Shown here: positions 1-7,505 of the stretch, in pieces | How the letters are laid out: every line of letters begins with the position of its first letter | How positions within the stretch are numbered: position 1 is the stretch's first letter | Source of the DNA: JAXLXE01 sp046328115 | GTDB taxonomy: Bacteria > Chloroflexota > UBA6077 > JACCZL01 | DNA length: 64,000 nucleotides | Reading direction: 5' to 3' | Assembly: GCA_046328115.1 (NCBI GenBank) | Contig: JAXLXE010000003.1 | Coordinates: 558,001 to 622,000, forward strand | Notes under the pieces: model-generated | The model's input: the letters and a program-made list of their open reading frames with translations, nothing else | Told to the model about the DNA's origin: nothing | Databases searched by the model: none | Program-made: the position numbers and the translations under genes

Positions 1-142
1 TACGGGGGTCGCGCGAGGCCACGGCCAACGCCGCGAGCTGAGACTTGAGCGCTCTGGCCGAGCGGCGCAGACGGTCGATCACGATGCTCGAGGACAGCGC
101 CGGCGGCGGGGGGAAAAAGAGGCTTCCATACCGGTCCGTGGA

Positions 143-151
143 TGGTACACT
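143..151 (+). promoter_or_regulatory. Extended -10 promoter for a leaderless transcript
   Basis: TGG followed by TACACT (146-151) forms an extended -10 element. Only seven bases separate it from the GTG at 159, so transcription should start at the start codon itself. No good -35 hexamer is seen. The same arrangement precedes 2738 and 53668. Confidence 0.5.
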
Positions 152-158
152 CGGCTCC

Positions 159-989
159 GTGCGTCACCGCCTGCTCGCGCTCGTTCTAGCTCTGGTTGTC
201 GTGGCCGCGGCCATCCCGTCTGGGGCAACGGCGGAGGACGGCGCGCGGATCGATTCACCCGTGGCGGGGGCGCGTGTATCGGGTCGCGTGGAGATCGTGG
301 GGCGGGCCACGGCTGACGACCCGAGCGGATTTGATTTCTATCGCCTCCACTACGGCCCTGGTGAGGATCCCGGCTCGCTTCGACCCATCGGCGGCGTCGG
401 CGATCGCGCGGTAGAGCATGGTCGCCTGGGGGTGTGGGACACGGGCGTGATCACGCCGGGCGTGTACACCGTACAGCTTACGGTGTACGACCGAGCTGGG
501 CACCTCACGGTCGCGAGGGTTACGGTGAACGTGGTCCCCGCGCCCACACCGACGTTGCTGACCAACCTACCCGGCATTGCACTGCCGGCGCCCACCTCAC
601 CACCGGGTGAGGTGCCCGAAGCCACACCGATCGTGGAGATCGACACAAGCGCGCCGCCGCCTCCGGTGGTGGAGATCCCCCAGCCCGTGGTGCCGGCGCC
701 CGCGCCGCTGCCGCTCCCTCCGGCGCCGATCGCACCGATCGGCCAGCCACCGGCACCGGTGCAGGTTGAGCCGATCCGTCCGGCGCCGCCGATCGTGGGC
801 GTGCCAGCGGGACCCTCCGGGAGCGAGCCCATCGTCATCGCGACACCGTCGTTCGAGCAACCGGCCGCACCGCCCGCTCCGGTCATCCAGGCGCCCGCAG
901 CGCCACCGGCGCCAATCATCCCTACGTACGAGCCGCCGCCCACGTTACCGGTCCCACCGCCGCCCACACCGTTCGGCCTGCCCCAGTAG
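159..989 (+). CDS. Secreted Ig-like domain protein with proline-rich tail
   Basis: The product has 276 residues from the GTG at 159; an ATG at 45 is in frame but would place 38 hydrophilic residues before the signal peptide. Residues 1-25 are a signal peptide (VRHRLLALVLALVVVAAA). Residues 27-125 look like an Ig/bacterial beta-sandwich domain, with G-x-V-x-I-x-G and W-D-T-x-x-x-x-x-G-x-Y patterns known from cell-wall proteins of filamentous phyla. The last 150 residues are Pro/Ala/Val-rich with many PAP and PPP runs and should be extended. It probably sits outside the membrane, perhaps spanning or binding cell wall. No enzyme motif is visible, so the function is unknown. Confidence 0.7.
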   Translation: MRHRLLALVLALVVVAAAIPSGATAEDGARIDSPVAGARVSGRVEIVGRATADDPSGFDFYRLHYGPGEDPGSLRPIGGVGDRAVEHGRLGVWDTGVITPGVYTVQLTVYDRAGHLTVARVTVNVVPAPTPTLLTNLPGIALPAPTSPPGEVPEATPIVEIDTSAPPPPVVEIPQPVVPAPAPLPLPPAPIAPIGQPPAPVQVEPIRPAPPIVGVPAGPSGSEPIVIATPSFEQPAAPPAPVIQAPAAPPAPIIPTYEPPPTLPVPPPPTPFGLPQ

Positions 990-1013
990 CCGGCAGCCCG
1001 CGAAAATCGGTCC

Positions 1014-1022
1014 TGCTACAAT
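1014..1022 (+). promoter_or_regulatory. Extended -10 promoter upstream of the 59-residue gene
   Basis: TGC followed by TACAAT (1017-1022) is close to a perfect extended -10 element and lies 26 bases before the ATG at 1049. This supports the short gene as transcribed. Confidence 0.45.
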
Positions 1023-1048
1023 CGCGCCAACCGACGTCGGAGCCCGCG

Positions 1049-1228
1049 ATGGACGATCAGACACCTGAGATGGAGAAGCTCTCGGCCGAGATGCGCGAGT
1101 TGATGCGCGTCTGGATCGAGAATCCTGACAACGAACAACTGAAAGACCGCTACAAGGCCGCGCACGCGGAGTATCAGCGTAGATTCCTGGCCTACAAGAA
1201 GGGGCAGACCAACGGCGTCGCGTCGTAA
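1049..1228 (+). CDS. Small charged helical protein, 59 residues
   Basis: This short frame (ATG to TAA) encodes a 59-residue protein that starts MDDQTPEMEKLSAEMRE. It is rich in Glu, Arg, Lys and Gln, with a predicted helix over residues 6-50 and a segment RYKAAHAEYQRRFLAYKK that resembles an amphipathic helix. It has no signal peptide or membrane segment. A clear -10 element lies upstream, and the frame fills the gap between two genes on the same strand. I do not recognise a family; a small DNA- or protein-binding helical protein is possible. Coding status rests on position and composition only. Confidence 0.5.
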   Translation: MDDQTPEMEKLSAEMRELMRVWIENPDNEQLKDRYKAAHAEYQRRFLAYKKGQTNGVAS

Positions 1229-1280
1229 CGGGTAGCGCACTCGGCACAGTCGGCAAGGGTGCCGAGAGGGAGGGAAGGCC

Positions 1281-2177
1281 GTGCGGATCGCCTTCATTGG
1301 GCTGGGGAACATGGGGCGCCACATGGCGGCCAACGTGCTGCGGGCGGGTCACCAGGTGGTGGTGCACGACGCCCGGCGCTCCGCCGCTCAGCCACACCTG
1401 GCGGCCGGGGCCACCTGGGCCAACACGGCCGCGGAGGCGGCGCAGGGCGCGGAGCTGATCCTGACGTCTCTGCCCGGCCCAAAACAGGTGGAGGAGGTGG
1501 CGCTGGGTGAGGGCGGAATCCTGCAGGGCGCCGCGGCCGGCGCGGTGTACGCCGACCTCTCCACCAGCTCGCCCACATTGATCCGCCGGATCCACCAGGA
1601 GCTTGGCGCACAAGGCATTCACGTGCTGGATGCGCCCGTGAGCGGCGGACCGATTGGGGCGGAGCGCGGCACACTGCAGATCATGGTAGGCGGCGACGAG
1701 GCGATCTACGAGCGGGTGCGCCCGGCCCTGCTGGCTATCGGCGACAAGGTGAGCTACGTGGGGGCGATCGGCGCGGGCGAGGTGGCCAAGCTGTGCCACA
1801 ACACGCTGAGCTACTGCGCCACGGTGGCCGCCGCGGAAGTGTTTACGCTGGGCGTGAAGGCGGGCGTGGCGCCGGAGAAACTGCTGGAGGTCATCCAGGG
1901 CTCCGCTTTTGGCCAGGGCAACCTGCTGAAGCACCGCATCCCGAACATCGTGTTCAAGAACGGGTTCGACGAAGCCGGCTTCTACCTGGCGCTGGCGCGC
2001 AAGGACGTGGGCCTGGCCACGGAGTTGTCACGCGAGCTAAACGTGCCCATGAACATGGCAGCGTTGGCGGAACAGGCGCTGATCGAGGGGCTTTCGCGCG
2101 GCTGGGAGGCCCGCGACTCGATAGCGATCTGGGAGCTCCAGGAGGAGCGGGCCGGAGTGAAGGTCCGCACGGACTAG
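1281..2177 (+). CDS. NAD(P)-dependent 3-hydroxyisobutyrate dehydrogenase family oxidoreductase
   Basis: This is a 298-residue beta-hydroxyacid dehydrogenase that starts at GTG. The Rossmann motif GLGNMG is at residues 7-12. The substrate-binding signature DAPVSGGPIGAERGTL follows around residue 117, and the catalytic lysine is K170 in GEVAKLCHN, close to the usual position of about 171. The C-terminal all-helical domain (residues 165-290) is complete. Family members reversibly oxidise 3-hydroxyisobutyrate, tartronate semialdehyde, 4-hydroxybutyrate or related acids in the cytoplasm. The substrate cannot be read from the sequence. The convergent cupin gene begins 27 bases after its stop, so no operon partner is evident downstream. 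Confidence 0.9.
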   Translation: MRIAFIGLGNMGRHMAANVLRAGHQVVVHDARRSAAQPHLAAGATWANTAAEAAQGAELILTSLPGPKQVEEVALGEGGILQGAAAGAVYADLSTSSPTLIRRIHQELGAQGIHVLDAPVSGGPIGAERGTLQIMVGGDEAIYERVRPALLAIGDKVSYVGAIGAGEVAKLCHNTLSYCATVAAAEVFTLGVKAGVAPEKLLEVIQGSAFGQGNLLKHRIPNIVFKNGFDEAGFYLALARKDVGLATELSRELNVPMNMAALAEQALIEGLSRGWEARDSIAIWELQEERAGVKVRTD

Positions 2178-2204
2178 CGCGGACCCCGCGGGTCGACCGG
2201 CGGC

Positions 2205-2570
2205 CTAGGCCTCGTTTTGGGTGGTGACGCTACCCTTGGCCTGGATGGTGATGTGGGTCATGGGCGTGCTGCCGGGCGCCCCATGCCAGTGGTTCTCACC
2301 GGCCGGGATCAGGATCACATCGCCGGCGTTGACGGTGGCCTCTTCCTTCTCGGTGGCGACCACACCCGTGCCCTCGGTCACGATGAGGATCTGATCGCTG
2401 GTGTGGCTGTGGAATTTGTTGCGCGAGCCAGCGCTGAAGCTGACGATGCCAAAGTTGACGCTCTGCATCTCGGCAGCCTCAAACGGCGTCTGACGGCTGA
2501 CCGGCCCACCGGTAAACAGCGCGCCGCCGGCGGCCTCCGAGGGCACCTGGCTCATCTTGACGACCTTCAT
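2205..2570 (-). CDS. Cupin domain protein
   Basis: The 121-residue product begins at the ATG at 2570, which has an AGGAGGG ribosome site just upstream; a longer in-frame extension lacks one. Cupin motif 1 appears as FHSHTSDQILIVTEGTG and motif 2 as GDVILIPAGENHWHG. These supply the His and Glu/Gln ligands for a divalent metal in a small beta-barrel. Such single-domain cupins act as isomerases, dioxygenases or small-molecule sensors. The gene converges on the hydroxyacid dehydrogenase and may act on a related acid, but this is a guess from position only. Confidence 0.85.
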   Translation of the reverse strand: MKVVKMSQVPSEAAGGALFTGGPVSRQTPFEAAEMQSVNFGIVSFSAGSRNKFHSHTSDQILIVTEGTGVVATEKEEATVNAGDVILIPAGENHWHGAPGSTPMTHITIQAKGSVTTQNEA

Positions 2571-2722
2571 GTTCCCTCCTCTGTGGCACGGGCTCCCGCG
2601 AGTCGAGCGCGCGTGCATTTTCGCACGTACGGCTGAGCACGTGCCTACCGAGTGACTGGTTCACACAGGCGGAGTTGCACGGTGGCGGCCTCCCCTTCCA
2701 TCACCGAGAGTGCCGGGGGCCC

Positions 2723-2731
2723 TGGTACAGT
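2723..2731 (+). promoter_or_regulatory. Extended -10 promoter for a leaderless transcript
   Basis: TGG then TACAGT (2726-2731) ends six bases before the ATG at 2738. It matches the element before 159 almost exactly and implies a leaderless mRNA for the Asp-box/NHL pair. Confidence 0.5.
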
Positions 2732-2737
2732 TGGCCC

Positions 2738-4162
2738 ATGCGCCACGTGGTGAGTCGCCACGCGCTAGCAGTCGTGGGCCTCTGGCTCGCGTTCCAGACC
2801 GGCCCGGCCTCGGGTCAGGCCGGGGAAGCTCAGAGCGACGGGCATGCACTCGGGCCCGCGGGAACGACGCCAATCAGCCTCATCGCGGCGAGCCCAGATT
2901 GGCCGGACGACCCATATATCTTCGTCATCCGGGGCGACTCGCCCCAGGTCGCGCGCGACGCCCTCGTACTCCCTGATGACGGCGCCCGATGGGTGGTATC
3001 GAGCCCCCCGACGGGCCTACCGTTGAGTGTCAAGGTGGGACGCGTAGCGAAGGGGAAGCACGTGCTCTTCGCGCTTACGGCCGACAGGTCCGACTCGCGC
3101 GAGATTGCGCTGCAACGCTCGTCGGACGACGGGGCGAACTGGGCCAGAGTGTTCGGCATATCTGCCCTTCTGGACGGCCATTCGCTCGTCGTCTCCCCGG
3201 ATTTCGCCAGCGACGGACTGATCCTGCTGAACGTCGACGGGCGACTGTTTCGGTCCACGGACGCTGGGGAATCGTGGGCCGAAGTCACGCCGTCTGTGGA
3301 CCAGATCGTCGGCACTGTGCAGTTCTCACCAGATTACACCGCGGATCGCAGGCTCTTCGCCACTGCGAGCACCGGCCGGTTCGACGGATACGACGGCGAT
3401 CCGTCACTGTCGGGATCCACAGCCGATCACGAGCAGAGTCTCGGGGTGATCGTGTCGACCGACGGAGGCTTGTCCTGGCAGCCTACTCCAGCGCAGCCCG
3501 CCGTCGACAGCACGCCCTTCCGGAAGGTCCAGGCGCTGGCGCTCTCGCCGACATTCGCGCGCGACGAGACTATGCTCGCGTTCGCGTGGGGGCCCCGCCA
3601 GAACCTCCTTGACCGCCGGGAAATGGTGGACAACGTGCGGGTGGCGTTCTTCGTGAGCCGAGACGCGGGGGCGACGTGGAAGCTGCTTCGGGAGCCCACG
3701 CGGGACTCGTCTCGTGGCGCCCCGTTCCCATCGCGCGCGCGGTTCAACGTCTCGATCGCGATGTCACCGGCATTCGCTGAGGACGGCACCGCGCTGGCCA
3801 CCGTGGCGATTCGCTACGGGAGTCCCTCGTCCGGCTCATGTAGTGTGGAGCGCACGACGGACGCGGGTAACACGTGGCACCGGGTGATGAGCTCCGAGAG
3901 TGGGGGAGCGTGCGGCGGCCTGGCGTTCGGCGGCGACCGCCGCGCGAAGATTGCCTGGGCATACCGCTCTGGGTCGCGTGACCAGTGGATGGGCTCCACC
4001 GACGGGGGGAGGTCGTGGATGCCGCAACGCGTTGCGGCATCCACTGACCCTCGCGGCTCGTTCGTGGCCCGCGGCGGAGCGCTGCTGGTGGGATCCTCAG
4101 AGCATGGGGTTATCGTGCTGGGACCTATCGACGGCGATTGGCGACGGACGGCGGGGCCATGA
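2738..4162 (+). CDS. Secreted Asp-box (BNR-repeat) beta-propeller protein
   Basis: The product has 474 residues from the ATG at 2738. An upstream in-frame extension would remove the leaderless promoter spacing. A signal peptide covers about residues 1-26 (LAVVGLWLAFQTGPASG). At least six S-x-D-x-G-x-x-W boxes are visible, for example SSDDGANW, STDAGESW, STDGGLSW, SRDAGATW, TTDAGNTW and STDGGRSW, spaced 40-90 residues apart. These mark the turns of a sialidase-like beta-propeller. Catalytic sialidase residues are not evident, so a binding or scaffolding role outside the cell is more likely. Its TGA overlaps the next ATG (ATGA), so the two genes are translationally coupled. A 30-bp perfect palindrome lies within the last tenth of the coding sequence. 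Confidence 0.8.
   Translation: MRHVVSRHALAVVGLWLAFQTGPASGQAGEAQSDGHALGPAGTTPISLIAASPDWPDDPYIFVIRGDSPQVARDALVLPDDGARWVVSSPPTGLPLSVKVGRVAKGKHVLFALTADRSDSREIALQRSSDDGANWARVFGISALLDGHSLVVSPDFASDGLILLNVDGRLFRSTDAGESWAEVTPSVDQIVGTVQFSPDYTADRRLFATASTGRFDGYDGDPSLSGSTADHEQSLGVIVSTDGGLSWQPTPAQPAVDSTPFRKVQALALSPTFARDETMLAFAWGPRQNLLDRREMVDNVRVAFFVSRDAGATWKLLREPTRDSSRGAPFPSRARFNVSIAMSPAFAEDGTALATVAIRYGSPSSGSCSVERTTDAGNTWHRVMSSESGGACGGLAFGGDRRAKIAWAYRSGSRDQWMGSTDGGRSWMPQRVAASTDPRGSFVARGGALLVGSSEHGVIVLGPIDGDWRRTAGP
4015..4044. repeat. 30-bp perfect palindrome inside a coding sequence
   Basis: GTGGATGCCGCAACG is followed directly by its reverse complement, with no loop. It encodes W-M-P-Q-R-V-A-A-S-T in the Asp-box protein, about 115 bp before the start of the coupled NHL gene. 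It could form a cruciform or mRNA hairpin, or bind a dimeric protein. Confidence 0.9.
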
Positions 4163-6090
4163 CGGGCCGTGGTTCGCGCCGATGGTCGAAGCTGGCAGTT
4201 GTCGGCTTGGCGTTGCTGGTTGGCGCCGTCTGGAGACCTGCTCACGTCCCAACCTCGGCGATCAGCCACGTCGTCGCTCACGCCAACTCGGACGAGCACG
4301 AGTGGAGCGTGGCCCTGGGCGGATGGCTCGCTCCGGGTCAGATGCGCGTGCCGAGCGCCATCGCGGTCGTGACGGACGGCCGCATCTACGTGGCTGATCG
4401 GGGTAACCAGCGAGTCCAGATCTACCTTCGCACGGGTGAGCCCCTGACCGACGCACCCATCCCCGAGACCCGAGAGGCAGTGTTCGGCGGCATTGCCGTG
4501 GATGAGGTCGGCGCGGCGTACGTCACCCGATCAACAGAACCCCAGATCCTGAGGCTCGCTAGCACTGGAGAGGTTCTGGGCGAGTGGGGAGCCCGGGGAA
4601 CCGCGACGGGGGACTTGGATGCTCCGCGAGGGATCGCGCTGGGGGCCGACGGCACGCTCTGGGTCGCCGACTGGGGCAACCATCGCGTTGAGCGGTTTAG
4701 CCGCTCGGGCGAGTGGCTGGGCAGCATCGGCGGAGAGGGCGGCGGCCCGGGGCAGCTCCGGAGTCCCTCGGATCTTGCCGCGGCCGGTGACGGTAGGCTG
4801 GTCGTGGCGGATCGCGGGAACAACCGTGTCCAGATCTTCTCTCCGGACGGAGCACCACTGGCCGCCTGGAGCCTGCCCGGAGACCGTCCGGGCCGCCAGC
4901 GGTGGCCCGAGAAGCTCGCCATTGGCCCCAACGGCGAGGTCGCGGTGGCTGAGAGTGTCACCGGCCCCAGATTGCCAGACCGCCCTGATCTAGATCGCCA
5001 GATCACCCTCTACGGCCGTGACGGCGGGCTCATCCGAAGCGCGTATGTTGAGGGTCGCGGGGGGCTGGCGTTTGACGACGAGGGCTATCTGCTCGCGCTC
5101 GATCCAGGAGAGGGGTGGCTCCAGGTGCTTAGCTTGTCCCTCGAGACGGTGCGGTACGTGGGAACCCGTGGACCGTATGCGCCGAATGTGGTCCTGGGTC
5201 GCCCTCAGGCCGGATCGTCTTCCCAACCCATGAAAAGTCCGGTGGGGGTGGCCGTGAACGGGCAAGGCGACATCTACGTGGCGGACGAGGGCAACAGTCG
5301 GGTCCTGAGGTTTGGGCCTGACGGGTCGCTTCGGTGGCTGTGGGGCGCGTGGGGGAATGACCCTGGTCAGCTTCGTGATCCCCACGGAGTGGCTCTTGAC
5401 AGTCAGGGGAATGCGCATGCGGTCGATGTGTTTTCCGGCCGAGTCTCGATCATCTCACCCGAAGGTGCACTTGTCGAGACCTGGGATGCCGCGTCGCAGC
5501 CGTCGGGGCGGCTACGCGCCCCCAATGGGATCGCGATCGACCAGTATGACTCGGTCTACATCGCCGAATGGTATCGGCCCGCGCTGCGCAAGTTTTCAAT
5601 CCGAGGCGAGGAGTTGACCAGTCTCCCAACGGCGGGCTCCGCGGAGCGGCTGGAGACGCCGTCCGCCGTGGCGGTGGACTCGGAAGGGTTCGTGTACGTC
5701 ACGGAGTCAAAGCCGGGCAGGATCACGAAGCTGTCGGCATCTGGCCAGGTGGTCGCGCGCTGGGCAGGTTTCCTCGGCGACCTTCACGCGATAGCGCTGG
5801 ATCGGTGCGGAAACATCTACGTTGCAGAATATGCCCGGGGTCGTGTGACGAAGCTCAACGCGAGGGGCCAGTTGCTTGGCGAATGGGGAGGGTCGCCCGG
5901 CAGCCGTATCCAGTTCAAGAGCCCCCACGGCATGACCGTGGATCCGGCCGGGGATCTGCTCGTGGTGGAGAGCGGCAACGCGCGGGTTCAGCGGCTGAAG
6001 GGGCACGGTTCCGCGGGCCGGTGCGAATCGTCCACCACATCCCCCGTGCCGCTGCCGGTCCTCTGGTTCCGCGAAGAATGGGGACGCTGA
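4159..6090 (+). CDS. Secreted NHL-repeat beta-propeller protein
   Basis: The 643-residue product starts at the ATG at 4159, which shares ATGA with the upstream stop. The N-terminus is a signal peptide or anchor (SKLAVVGLALLVGAVW). The rest is about ten NHL repeats with the consensus P-x-G-I-A-V-D-x-x-G-x-I-Y-V-A-D-x-x-N-x-R-V, for example VADRGNQRVQIY, VADWGNHRVERFS and VADEGNSRVLRFG. This is enough for one and a half to two six-bladed propellers. Cysteines near residues 550 and 618 are the only ones noted. The domain binds proteins, polysaccharide or peptides. With the coupled Asp-box protein it probably forms a pair of extracytoplasmic propellers; the ligand is unknown. Confidence 0.85.
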   Translation: MTGRGSRRWSKLAVVGLALLVGAVWRPAHVPTSAISHVVAHANSDEHEWSVALGGWLAPGQMRVPSAIAVVTDGRIYVADRGNQRVQIYLRTGEPLTDAPIPETREAVFGGIAVDEVGAAYVTRSTEPQILRLASTGEVLGEWGARGTATGDLDAPRGIALGADGTLWVADWGNHRVERFSRSGEWLGSIGGEGGGPGQLRSPSDLAAAGDGRLVVADRGNNRVQIFSPDGAPLAAWSLPGDRPGRQRWPEKLAIGPNGEVAVAESVTGPRLPDRPDLDRQITLYGRDGGLIRSAYVEGRGGLAFDDEGYLLALDPGEGWLQVLSLSLETVRYVGTRGPYAPNVVLGRPQAGSSSQPMKSPVGVAVNGQGDIYVADEGNSRVLRFGPDGSLRWLWGAWGNDPGQLRDPHGVALDSQGNAHAVDVFSGRVSIISPEGALVETWDAASQPSGRLRAPNGIAIDQYDSVYIAEWYRPALRKFSIRGEELTSLPTAGSAERLETPSAVAVDSEGFVYVTESKPGRITKLSASGQVVARWAGFLGDLHAIALDRCGNIYVAEYARGRVTKLNARGQLLGEWGGSPGSRIQFKSPHGMTVDPAGDLLVVESGNARVQRLKGHGSAGRCESSTTSPVPLPVLWFREEWGR

Positions 6091-6097
6091 CAGGTCG

Positions 6098-7357
6098 TTA
6101 GGATGCCCCCGAACGTGAAGCGACTGCCTGAGGCGCGACGGGCGCTTCGGTGTCACGCTTGCGCAGCACTGCCACCAGGCTGACGAGTATGAGCCCCACG
6201 CCCACGTACAGAGGGGCGCGGAGGGAGCCGCCGGCGGAGATGCCCAGGGAGACGGGGCCGATGGCTGAGGCGACCATGGCGGTGCTGGCGAAGGCGCTGA
6301 AGCAGGCGCTGAGGCGTTCGGGCGAAATGAGGGCACCGGCCCAGGCGTACGCAAGGGTGAGCGCGCCGCCAGCGAGCAGGCCGAAGACCACGCGCATGGC
6401 CAGCAGCGTCCAGACGGTCTGAGCGCCGGCGAGCAGGGGCAGGATTGCCAGACCGCACATCAGGGCCCCGATAAGCAATCGTCGTGGCGGGTAGCGGCGT
6501 GAGAGTCGGCCGACTGCCATGGCCGCCACGGCGGTGGAGCCGGCGCTGAGGCCCAGGACCGTACCCGTGAGCAGGCCCACCTGGTCAGATTCGCCGACGA
6601 GGTCGAAGACCAGGAGCGGCGCCAGCGCCATGAACGCCCGATCTACGAACTGGCTGGCGAAGACCACGCTGGCGATCACCAGCACGTCGCCGCTGGCCAG
6701 CATCTTCCAATACGACTCCCGCGGGCCGGCATGGCGACCCTCTTCGCCCGGGCCCGCGCCGATGCGGAGGCGGTACATCATGACGAAGGCCAGGATCATG
6801 ATGGCGGAGCCCAGCAGGAAGTTGCTGCGTAGGCCCCAGAGGTCCACGAAGTAGCCGGCGATGGGCGGCACGACGGCGAGGCAGGCCATGTTGATGGCCT
6901 GGAGGGAGCCAATGGTCTGGCCCACACGGTCGCGCGGGGAGGCGCGCGCGGCCAGGACGTGGATGAGCACGTAGAAGCCGCCGAGCGCGCCGACGAGCAC
7001 ACGCAGCCCAACAAGCTGCCAGACCGCGGTGGTGAGGGACATCAGCGCCACCAGCACGGACGACGTGGCGATGGTGCGGAGCATGGAGGTGCGGCCGCCC
7101 AAACGCTCCGCCATGGCTCCCCAGAACGGTCCCGCGATGGCCGTGAACAGGGGCGAGATGCCCACCGCGATGCCAGACCAGAACGCGGCGGAGCGGGTGT
7201 CGCCGCCCTCCAGCATGAGCACGAACAGCGGCACGAACGGCGTGACCAGATCCCAGGCCACGTTCATGGTGCCGGCGATGAGCAGCAGCCCCATCACCTG
7301 GGAGCCCGGGGCGGGATCGCCTGACTCCCCCGCGTCTACTCGTTCAGCCGTGGCCAT
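6098..7357 (-). CDS. MFS transporter (drug/metabolite exporter-like)
   Basis: The 419-residue product starts at ATG 7357, preceded by a GCAGGAG ribosome site; an in-frame extension of 33 residues upstream is polar and unlikely. Twelve hydrophobic segments are visible. The loop 2-3 motif reads GAMAERLGGRTSMLR, and the central loop after helix 6 is charged (RLRIGAGPGEEGRHAGP). The C-terminal half ends at about residue 400 with a short tail. Overall it resembles the multidrug/sugar-efflux branch of the major facilitator superfamily. The neighbouring TcuA-like flavoprotein is on the same strand upstream, but a GC-rich hairpin separates them, so co-transcription is uncertain. Confidence 0.85.
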   Translation of the reverse strand: MATAERVDAGESGDPAPGSQVMGLLLIAGTMNVAWDLVTPFVPLFVLMLEGGDTRSAAFWSGIAVGISPLFTAIAGPFWGAMAERLGGRTSMLRTIATSSVLVALMSLTTAVWQLVGLRVLVGALGGFYVLIHVLAARASPRDRVGQTIGSLQAINMACLAVVPPIAGYFVDLWGLRSNFLLGSAIMILAFVMMYRLRIGAGPGEEGRHAGPRESYWKMLASGDVLVIASVVFASQFVDRAFMALAPLLVFDLVGESDQVGLLTGTVLGLSAGSTAVAAMAVGRLSRRYPPRRLLIGALMCGLAILPLLAGAQTVWTLLAMRVVFGLLAGGALTLAYAWAGALISPERLSACFSAFASTAMVASAIGPVSLGISAGGSLRAPLYVGVGLILVSLVAVLRKRDTEAPVAPQAVASRSGAS

Positions 7358-7470
7358 GTTCTCCTGCCACCTGTCTGGCGAATCCCGATCCCAGCAGCGG
7401 TGCGCGGCATCTGATCGCCACGCTGAACGCCGCCGGGGCCCGGCACCGCGTTCCAACGTAGCGGCGGGAC

Positions 7471-7500
7471 AGCCGCGCCGTCAAGCGCGACGGCGCGGCT
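7471..7500 (-). terminator. GC-rich hairpin after the TcuA-like gene
   Basis: A perfect 12-bp stem (AGCCGCGCCGTC with its complement) and a 6-base loop lie five bases beyond the stop at 7506. There is no T-run, so it is either a U-tract-independent terminator or an mRNA 3' end stabiliser. Confidence 0.55.
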
Positions 7501-7505
7501 GGGAA

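Noticed and set aside
350..967. Minus-strand frame rich in Gly/Ala opposite the Pro-rich gene
   Set aside because: It is the antisense of a Pro-rich sequence, with no start signal and no family resemblance.
945..1934. 329-residue minus-strand frame across the dehydrogenase
   Set aside because: The + strand gene has full family motifs; the opposite frame is Arg/His-rich antisense.
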